DNA from: an uncultured Opitutales bacterium
Lineage (GTDB): Bacteria > Verrucomicrobiota > Verrucomicrobiia > Opitutales > Intestinicryptomonadaceae
Length of the DNA stretch: 64,000 nt
NCBI GenBank assembly: GCA_900548185.1
Contig: URJJ01000005.1
Location: forward strand, 13,735 to 77,734
Reading direction: 5' to 3'
Shown here: in pieces, positions 58,197 through 64,000 of the stretch
Numbering within the stretch: position 1 is the first letter of the stretch
Layout of the letters: each line of letters begins with the position of its first letter
Position numbers and translations under genes: made by a program
Notes under the pieces: generated by a model
The model's input: the letters and a program-made list of their open reading frames with translations, nothing else
Database searches by the model: none
Told to the model about the DNA's origin: nothing

Positions 58197-58970
58197 ATGA
58201 AGTCGCGCTTCACATCCCTGCTCGTTACGCTTTCGGTGCTCGCGTTTCTGTATCTGCCGATAGCGACCCTCGTCGCACAGTCTTTCAACAGGTCGCGGTT
58301 CGGCGGCAAGTGGGAGGGGTTTTCCCTGCGCTGGTACGAGGCCCTTGCAAAAGATTCCTCGATAATTGAGGCAACGGTAAACACCCTCATAGTGGCCTTC
58401 TGCGCCACGGCGGTCTCGACTGTTCTCGGCACCCTGTCAGCATGGGTGCTGAACCGCTTCCGCACGCGCCTCCAGCAGGGCAACTACGTCCTGACTTACG
58501 CCCCGCTTATAATGCCCGACATCCTGATGGGGATAAGCCTGCTGCTGCTGTTTGTGAGCATGCGCGTCGACCTCGGCCTCGGCACGGTAATAGTTGCGCA
58601 CACGACTTTCTGCGTGAGCTTCGTGGCCTTCACCGTACTCGCCCGGCTCCAGGACTTCGACTTCAGCGTGATACACGCCGCGCAGGACCTCGGCGCGGGG
58701 TGGGGCCGGATAATCGTAAAAATTCTCATACCGCTTCTGGGGCCCGGCATAGCCGCGGGGGCCATGATGGCCTTCACGCTTTCCATGGACGACTTCGTCA
58801 TAACCTTCTTTGTGGGCGGCCCCGGCAGCACGACGCTGCCCGTGAAGGTGTACAGCATGATGAAGCACGGCAGTCCCGCCGTGATAAACGCCCTCTCGGT
58901 TATATTCATGGCGGCGACATTCGCCGTCGCCATCGCAGGTCAGCTCATAACACAAAGGAAATCGTCATGA
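58197..58970 (+). CDS. potC: spermidine/putrescine ABC transporter permease PotC
   Basis: A 257-residue permease partner of PotB, with about six spans and its EAA-type loop as HAAQDLGAGWGRIIVKILIP near residue 160. It starts one base after potB and its stop overlaps the potD start (ATGA). Length matches PotC of other bacteria. Confidence 0.93.
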   Translation: MKSRFTSLLVTLSVLAFLYLPIATLVAQSFNRSRFGGKWEGFSLRWYEALAKDSSIIEATVNTLIVAFCATAVSTVLGTLSAWVLNRFRTRLQQGNYVLTYAPLIMPDILMGISLLLLFVSMRVDLGLGTVIVAHTTFCVSFVAFTVLARLQDFDFSVIHAAQDLGAGWGRIIVKILIPLLGPGIAAGAMMAFTLSMDDFVITFFVGGPGSTTLPVKVYSMMKHGSPAVINALSVIFMAATFAVAIAGQLITQRKSS

Positions 58971-60001
58971 AAAAGATACTCTTGCGCGCCGCCGCCGCGC
59001 TTATTTCGGCGCTCGCGCTCTACGGATGCGGGCCGTCCAAGCCCGTTTTGCACGTGTACATGTGGAGCGACTACATAAGCCCCGAAGTCGTCGGCCAGTT
59101 CGAGGAAAAGTTCGGCTGCCGCGTTATAATAGACACGTTCGACTCAAACGAAATGCTCTACGCCAAGATGAAGGCCGGCGGCGGGGGCTACGACCTCCTT
59201 ATGCCGTCGAGCTACATGGCAAAGATAATGGACGACCAGGGCATGGTAAAAAAGCTCGACCATGCCAGGATTCCGAACCTGAAGTTCATCGACCGCGACT
59301 ACCTTAAAAACAGCGCCATAGACAAGGCCATGGCTTACAGCGTCCCATACATGATATGCTACGGCTGCGTCGCTTACGACTCCTCCCGCATAAAGGACCT
59401 GCCCGACACCTGGGCCGTGTTTGCAAACCCCGCGCTCAAGGGGCGCACCACCCTCTTAAACGACATCCGCGAAACCATCGGGGCCGCGCTCAAGGCCAAC
59501 GGCTTCAGCTTCAACTCTACCGACGACGCCGAACTTGCAAAGGCGCGCGACACAATCCTCAAATGGCGCGAGAATGTGGCGAAATTCGACAACGAAGCCT
59601 ACAAGCTGGGCATTGCAACCGGCGAGTTCGCCCTCGTCCACGGCTACAGCGGCGACCTGGCCCAGGTGCTGCGCGAAAAGCCGAACCTGAAGCTCATGTT
59701 CCCTCGCGAAGGCATGTCGATTTCGTGCGACGACTGGGTAATTCCGTCCGATTCAAAGAATCCGGAACTCGCCTACGAATTCATAAACTTTGTGACTTCC
59801 CCGGAAATTGCCGTGCAGAATATGGAGTTTTCGTCCTACGACGCACCCAACTGGCGCGCGCGCGAAATAATGCCCGAATCCATGAAGTCGGATCCGGCCC
59901 TGAACATACCGGGGGCTGTGCTCGAAAAGAGCGAGGTGATAATGGACCTGGGCGAAGAAAACGCAAAGTACAACAAGCTCTGGGACGAAATAAAGCTTTG
60001 A
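58967..60001 (+). CDS. potD: polyamine-binding periplasmic lipoprotein PotD
   Basis: A 344-residue substrate-binding protein. The N terminus is a lipoprotein-type signal (LISALALYGC, Cys near residue 20). The family opening VLHVYMWSDYISPEVVGQFE (near 27), then YDLLMPSSYMAKIM and YSVPYMICYGCVAYD are typical of PotD/PotF proteins, whose acidic residues hold polyamines. The longer frame from 58442 overlaps potC; ATG 58967 has AAAGGAAA upstream and overlaps the potC stop by 4 bases. A strong terminator follows. Confidence 0.94.
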   Translation: MKKILLRAAAALISALALYGCGPSKPVLHVYMWSDYISPEVVGQFEEKFGCRVIIDTFDSNEMLYAKMKAGGGGYDLLMPSSYMAKIMDDQGMVKKLDHARIPNLKFIDRDYLKNSAIDKAMAYSVPYMICYGCVAYDSSRIKDLPDTWAVFANPALKGRTTLLNDIRETIGAALKANGFSFNSTDDAELAKARDTILKWRENVAKFDNEAYKLGIATGEFALVHGYSGDLAQVLREKPNLKLMFPREGMSISCDDWVIPSDSKNPELAYEFINFVTSPEIAVQNMEFSSYDAPNWRAREIMPESMKSDPALNIPGAVLEKSEVIMDLGEENAKYNKLWDEIKL

Positions 60002-60022
60002 TTCGGGGCCGCAGGCCCGGCG

Positions 60023-60053
60023 AAAAAGCCGCCCGTATTCCGGGCGGCTTTTT
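60023..60053 (+). terminator. intrinsic terminator after potD
   Basis: AAAAAGCCGCCCG (60023-60035) and CGGGCGGCTTTTT (60041-60053) pair perfectly across TATTC. Being A-rich on the left and T-rich on the right, it should work in both directions and could also stop transcripts of the converging minus-strand genes. Confidence 0.94.
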
Positions 60054-60090
60054 TATGCGCCTCCTGGGCGCGCCCTTCCTTAATCATGCC

Positions 60091-60804
60091 TCAGAGCCTG
60101 ACTTCCAGAATGCGGGTGAGGCACGCTTCTGCCTCGTCCTGCGTCATCCAGAGCGCGGAGGAGCGGGTGACGATGAGAAATTCGCCGGAAGTCGGGTTGT
60201 ATCCCCTTATTTGGGCGAAAAACGAGCCTCGCCCGGGCGCCGGTTTTTCAATATCGTTATCCCTCAAGTGCTTTTTCCATGCCTTCATGTCGGATTCCCC
60301 AGCGCGCCGCTTGGAGCGCGCGGCGATGTCGTCAAGGCTCGGGGACGAGCGCATAGTCGCCAGAAACGGTATGCCGTCGTTTATTCCCGACTTCAGCGCG
60401 AGGGCCGAAAACTTTATTTTGCGCAGCTTTATGCCGCTTGAAGCGAGGAAGTCGGAGGCGCCCTCTATCATTTCTGCCATGCTTCTGGAGTTCCCTGCCT
60501 CCCCGGCCTCGCGGACCATGGACTTGTTGAACTTTTCGTAGTCGAGGTTTGGGTCCAGATAGGCCATCAGCTCAAACAGCGGCAGCGACACGTCTTTGGC
60601 CTTCTGGCGCAGGGCCTTGTCAATCTTCCCGAAGCGCACCACCACGTCCCCGTTTGCGAGCTTTTCAACGCTCTTTTTGCAGTTCTGTTTTATCTGCGCG
60701 GTCGTGAGCCGCCCCTCCTGCGCCCATGCGCCTTCCGCCCCGGCAAAGAGCATCGCCGCAAAGGCGGCCGCCGCAGCGGCCCTCCTCATTATTTTTGCAG
60801 TCAT
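60091..60804 (-). CDS. small exported protein, paralog A (C39-peptidase-like fold, degenerate)
   Basis: A 237-residue secreted protein (signal peptide ending GAEGAWAQ). It is a paralog of the next gene: both share LTTAQI(K/R)xNCK near residue 35, LxNGDVV, LDPNLDYEKFN/VDPNMDFEKFN, a central GIPF/GLPLF followed by a Cys/Ser-rich helix, and an ending with GYN then LWM/VWMT. The order resembles papain-fold C39-like peptidases, where a Cys at the start and a His before IGYN are catalytic. The Cys is kept (NCK), but the His position is FFAQIRGYN here, so activity is doubtful. This assignment is tentative. Confidence 0.6.
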   Translation of the reverse strand: MTAKIMRRAAAAAAFAAMLFAGAEGAWAQEGRLTTAQIKQNCKKSVEKLANGDVVVRFGKIDKALRQKAKDVSLPLFELMAYLDPNLDYEKFNKSMVREAGEAGNSRSMAEMIEGASDFLASSGIKLRKIKFSALALKSGINDGIPFLATMRSSPSLDDIAARSKRRAGESDMKAWKKHLRDNDIEKPAPGRGSFFAQIRGYNPTSGEFLIVTRSSALWMTQDEAEACLTRILEVRL

Positions 60805-60818
60805 TGCGTCCGCCTTTT

Positions 60819-61517
60819 TCAGATTCTAAGCTCGTAAAGCCCCGTCTGCATGAGCTTTATTTCGGAGGCCGTCATCCAGACGGGGGAGCCTTCCACAAGG
60901 CAGAAGAACTCGCTAGTGTCCTTGTTGTAACCAATTATAAGCGCGAAATTTACCAGAGTCCCGTCCTTTGTTATCTTCTTTACGGTGAGTTTGCGGAGGC
61001 TCTTTGACCACTCCTTCATGTTGGCGGCCTTGGCCCTCGCCTCATTGCGGTTTTTGATGTCGGAAATTTCGGAGCACTTCCTTATTTGCAGGAAGAGGGG
61101 GAGGCCGGAGTCTATCTTGATTCTGGCGTTGTTTTCTGAAAACTTCGTGCTCCTGAAGCTCATGTTGTTTGAGGACAGGTATTTGTCCGCAGCCTCCATT
61201 ATGTCGGAAACGTACACCTTCTTGCCGCCTGAAATTTTGGCCATTATGGCGTTGAACTTTTCAAAGTCCATGTTCGGGTCGACGTACAAAAGCAGCATAA
61301 GTATTATGCCGGGCACGTTGTCGGCTTTGCGCATTTCCTCTCCCGTGGGCGCGCGCAGGCTCTTTATCACCACGTCCCCGTTGTCGAGCGTTGAGACGTT
61401 TGCCTTGCAGTTTGTCCTGATTTGGGCGGTTGTAAGCCCCTGTGGCGCCTGGGCGGATGCGGTCTGCGCAACAAAAAGCGCGGCCAGAAAAACCGAAATG
61501 TAAGCCATGAATTTCAT
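60819..61517 (-). CDS. small exported protein, paralog B (C39-peptidase-like fold, degenerate)
   Basis: A 232-residue exported protein with signal peptide (KFMAYISVFLAALFVAQTASA). It is a tandem paralog of the gene downstream on the minus strand, separated by 14 bases, with shared GLTTAQIRTNCK, LDNGDVV, YVDPNMDFEKFN, GLPLFLQIR and LIIGYNKDTSEFF motifs. The longer frame from 61556 has no features before ATG 61517. It lacks the usual catalytic His before IGYN and has a conserved Cys near residue 40. Function is unknown; a non-catalytic binding role is possible. Confidence 0.62.
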   Translation of the reverse strand: MKFMAYISVFLAALFVAQTASAQAPQGLTTAQIRTNCKANVSTLDNGDVVIKSLRAPTGEEMRKADNVPGIILMLLLYVDPNMDFEKFNAIMAKISGGKKVYVSDIMEAADKYLSSNNMSFRSTKFSENNARIKIDSGLPLFLQIRKCSEISDIKNRNEARAKAANMKEWSKSLRKLTVKKITKDGTLVNFALIIGYNKDTSEFFCLVEGSPVWMTASEIKLMQTGLYELRI

Positions 61518-61619
61518 AATGATATTGATGCTATGGATGAAATTCTCCAAACGCAAGCAAAAACGCGGCTCTTGAGGCGCGGATTCCGGCCTTTCCGTGA
61601 TAGGGCGCAGGCCGGATTT

Positions 61620-63938
61620 TCAGGCGTCCGCCCCGGATTCCTTGACGCACATGACCTTGAAGCGAGTGCGGCCGTTTCTTTCAAACTTTTCGACGCCGTG
61701 GATTTCGCTTTCGTAGCCCGGGAATTCGTTTTCAAACGCCTCCCTCGCGCGAAGGTAGTCGAAAACGGGCCTGGCCCTGCGGTTTATGATTTCGCCCCCC
61801 ATTATGAGCGGGATGCCCGGCGGATAGGGCACCACCATGACGGCGGGAACCCTCCCGAACATGTCCTTAAGCTCCACGAACTCCACATTTTGGCGCACGA
61901 CGCTGCGGTAGGCTTCGGAAGGCTTCATGGCCTGGTCGGGAATCGACTCGAACGAGGCCTGCATGAGCTCCATTATCCGGTTCTGGCGTATGTATGAGTG
62001 TATTTTGCGGCAGTGGTCCCTCAGCCCTTCCCCCTTGTAGCGCGGATGTTTTGCGACCAGCCCCGGGAGGGCCTCGTCAAGCGGCGCATTTTCGTCGTAA
62101 AGGCGCTTGAAGTGCAGGAGGGCGGAAAGGAGGGTTTCCTGCTTGGCGCGGTTGGTGCCGAGGGAGTTCAGAAGCAGGAAGGAATAGTAGTCGGTCTTCT
62201 CGCATACGATGCCCTCGTCCAGGAGGTAGTTTGTGACGACGGCTGCGGGGATGCCGTCCTCTGCCAGGCTCCCGTCGGGGTTTATGCCGGGGGTGAGGAA
62301 GGTGAGCTTTATGGGGTCCAGCATGGCGTAGCCCTCCTCGATGTCGGGGAAGCCGTGCCAGTTGTCGCATGGCGAGAGCATCCAGGCGGACTGGCTGGAG
62401 GCCAGGTATTCCGTGGACACGTTTTCAAAGTTCAGAATCTCCTTTTCCACCTTCACCTTGCGCGGCTGCCACATTTCAAAGAACCAGTCGCCGGGGTTTT
62501 TGGACTTCAGCTCGTGGGCTATTTTTGCGACCGTCTTTCTGAGCTGCACAGCCATTACGATTATGTCCTTCCACATGCTCTCGCCGCTGTCCTCCATCAT
62601 GCGCGTGGCCACGTCCAGGGAGGCTATCATATTGTACTGGGGGGAGGTGGAGGCGTGCATCATGTACGACTCGTTGAATTCGTCGCGGTTTATCTTGTCA
62701 GTGCCGCCGTCTCTTATGTGGAGCATGGAAGCCTGCGAGAAGGCCGTGAGCAGCTTGTGCGTGGACTGGGCCACGAATACCGGGGGATGGGACTCCTTTA
62801 CGGGGTCGTCGGCCATTCCGAAGAAGCCCGCATATATGGGGTGGAATTTGGCGTAGGCGTACCACGCCTCGTCGAAGTGGATGTTCTTTGCGCACTTTTC
62901 GAGGGCGCGCTTCACCTTTATTGCGTTGTAGCACACCCCGTCGTAGGTGGAGTTGGTGAGGGTTGCGATTCTAACGGGCGCGTCGCGCATTTCGGCGGGG
63001 ATGATGCGGCTCTTTTTTATTTTCGAGCGCGCCGCCCTGTCGTAGAGCTCGGAGAGCTTCACGGGGCCCATTATGCCCCAGCGGTTGCGCCTCGGGGTCA
63101 TGTAGACGGGGCGGGAGTCGGTTATTACGAGGGCGTAGTTGAGCGACTTGTGGCAGTTTCTGTCGACGTATGCTATTTCGTCCGGCAGGACGCGGCTGCG
63201 CCAGATTATCTGGTTTACGTTGGAGGTGCCGTTTAGCACGTAGTAGGTGTAGTCGGCGCCGAAGACCTTTGCGGAGTTCTTTTCCGCGTCGCCTGTCACG
63301 CCGCTGTGGTCGAGGAGGGAGCCCAGCTCCGGCGCGGAGATTGAAAGGTCGCTCCTGAACACGTTTTCGCCGAAGAACTTGTAAAGTGCGACCCCCGACG
63401 GGCTGCGCAAAAACCCCGTTCCGCCCATGTGGCCGGGCGTGTGCCAGGCGTACTTGTACTCCTCGGAGTAGTCAACCAGCTTGCCGAAAAACGGCGGGTA
63501 GAGGCCCTTTACGTACTTTACGAGGTGGCGCTCGATGCGCCCTGCCAGAAACTCTATGGTGTCGGAAGTCTTCCAGAGGCAGCCGGTCAGCATGTTCATC
63601 ACTTCAAGCGGTATGTCGCTTGCCTCCAGCCAGTCGGTGAGCAGAAAGACCGGGATTTTCGGGTTTCTGCCGCGGATTTTGGAGAGGACTGCGGCGGGCT
63701 TGTGCTTTGCGCCGGGGTTTGTGCGGTTTATGTCCCAGTCGATTACGACCGCCCCGAAGTCGGTGCGGCTTAAGAGCAGCTCAATGGCGTCCTCGTATGA
63801 AAGGCATGGGATTATCCTGCACTCGTGCTCGGTCTCCAGCTCGTGGGCGAGCTCGCGGAGCCTGAAGCTTTCGTCGTTTCTTGTATCGAACTGGTTCGAT
63901 ACTATGAGGATAGGCCACGAGTCTTTTATTATTTTCAT
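61620..63938 (-). CDS. Orn/Lys/Arg decarboxylase (PLP fold type I, AdiA/CadA-like)
   Basis: A 772-residue PLP enzyme that decarboxylates arginine, lysine or ornithine to a polyamine or its precursor. The N-terminal wing (residues 1-130) is a response-regulator-like domain (VVIDWDIN, PVFLLTDW). The core has HTPGHMGGTGF near residue 166, DEAWYAYAKFHP near 355, and STHKLLTAFSQAS near 392 with the PLP-binding Lys. A long C-terminal domain follows (VVVPYPPGIPLIMGGE near 700), as in AdiA, CadA and SpeC/F. The start has AAAGGGA upstream. Length fits AdiA-type arginine decarboxylase best, but the substrate is not provable. It faces the potABCD operon, so polyamine synthesis and uptake are linked here. 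Confidence 0.9.
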   Translation of the reverse strand: MKIIKDSWPILIVSNQFDTRNDESFRLRELAHELETEHECRIIPCLSYEDAIELLLSRTDFGAVVIDWDINRTNPGAKHKPAAVLSKIRGRNPKIPVFLLTDWLEASDIPLEVMNMLTGCLWKTSDTIEFLAGRIERHLVKYVKGLYPPFFGKLVDYSEEYKYAWHTPGHMGGTGFLRSPSGVALYKFFGENVFRSDLSISAPELGSLLDHSGVTGDAEKNSAKVFGADYTYYVLNGTSNVNQIIWRSRVLPDEIAYVDRNCHKSLNYALVITDSRPVYMTPRRNRWGIMGPVKLSELYDRAARSKIKKSRIIPAEMRDAPVRIATLTNSTYDGVCYNAIKVKRALEKCAKNIHFDEAWYAYAKFHPIYAGFFGMADDPVKESHPPVFVAQSTHKLLTAFSQASMLHIRDGGTDKINRDEFNESYMMHASTSPQYNMIASLDVATRMMEDSGESMWKDIIVMAVQLRKTVAKIAHELKSKNPGDWFFEMWQPRKVKVEKEILNFENVSTEYLASSQSAWMLSPCDNWHGFPDIEEGYAMLDPIKLTFLTPGINPDGSLAEDGIPAAVVTNYLLDEGIVCEKTDYYSFLLLNSLGTNRAKQETLLSALLHFKRLYDENAPLDEALPGLVAKHPRYKGEGLRDHCRKIHSYIRQNRIMELMQASFESIPDQAMKPSEAYRSVVRQNVEFVELKDMFGRVPAVMVVPYPPGIPLIMGGEIINRRARPVFDYLRAREAFENEFPGYESEIHGVEKFERNGRTRFKVMCVKESGADA

Positions 63939-63977
63939 CTGGGTCCCTTTTCAGTGCCCGCGTCAGCCGGGCCTTCC

Positions 63978-64000
63978 CTGTCTCTTATACACATCTGACG
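63978..64000. other. Nextera transposase adapter remnant at contig end
   Basis: The last 23 bases begin CTGTCTCTTATACACATCT, the reverse complement of the Tn5 mosaic end used in Nextera libraries, and continue with GACG, the start of the read-2 adapter. This is sequencing adapter, not genome. The true genomic sequence ends at about 63977. Confidence 0.93.

Noticed and set aside
9518..60053. Shared GCCGCCCG/CGGGCGGC stem between the intergenic repeats and the potD terminator
   Set aside because: An 8-base GC-rich stem can match by chance; the loops and surroundings differ, and the potD hairpin has A/T flanks of a normal terminator.

Overview
The window is GC-rich, densely coded chromosomal DNA. 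Its gene content fits a free-living or gut-associated member of the PVC group (Verrucomicrobiota/Lentisphaerota-like). The reasons are ThuA-type proteins with HEAT and discoidin domains, a Tat-exported Gfo/Idh/MocA oxidoreductase, many PQQ-like beta-propellers, giant Sel1-repeat exported proteins behind ECF sigma factors, and generally weak Shine-Dalgarno sequences. This placement is an inference from content; no 16S or ribosomal marker is present. The last 23 bases match the Nextera transposase adapter, so the right edge is a contig end carrying uncleaned adapter.

Layout. 0.2-1.7 kb (minus): RluA-family pseudouridine synthase and a UbiE/MenG methyltransferase. 1.9-3.6 kb: an HU-like protein and hisS, closed by a strong terminator. 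4.3-9.3 kb: ECF sigma factor, single-pass membrane protein (putative anti-sigma) and a 1.2-kaa Sel1-repeat protein. 9.46-10.08 kb: three copies of a structured intergenic repeat, followed by a CAU-anticodon tRNA (tRNA-Ile2-like) and its terminator. 10.4-20.3 kb: exported carbohydrate genes (GH43, GH71/99-like, Gfo/Idh/MocA, two ThuA proteins). 21.4 kb: a YhcH/YiaL protein. 22.0-30.6 kb: a second sigma / membrane protein / giant Sel1 cassette, in which the Sel1 lipoprotein is fused to a DUF3142-like domain. 30.7-34.3 kb: iron genes (a DtxR-type regulator with C-terminal FeoA domain, FeoB, a Fur-family regulator). The regulator and feoB each have the same GTTAG-N6-CTAAC palindrome just upstream.

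34.4-55.1 kb is the most unusual part. Sixteen co-directional genes, nearly all overlapping by 1-17 bases or abutting, encode four PQQ-like propellers plus one NHL-like propeller, ferredoxins, a radical SAM enzyme, a DUF116/polyprenyl synthetase fusion, an alpha-alpha toroid protein, a class II terpene cyclase-like protein with an intact DADDT motif, NapG- and NapH-like iron-sulfur proteins, a NuoE-NuoF-type NADH-oxidising subunit with extra clusters, a NuoG-like electron-transfer subunit without a hydrogenase or molybdenum site, and a LolD/FtsX-type ABC transporter. I do not recognise this combination as a described pathway. A reasonable reading is that it makes or modifies a cyclic polyprenoid and runs a membrane/periplasmic electron-transfer chain from NADH. 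The Fur-family gene and a possible attenuator hairpin lie just upstream.

55.1-56.0 kb: an EamA-like transporter. 56.15-60.0 kb: potABCD polyamine uptake operon ending in a terminator. 60.1-63.9 kb (minus): two paralogous small exported proteins and a large Orn/Lys/Arg decarboxylase, so polyamine uptake and synthesis genes converge here.
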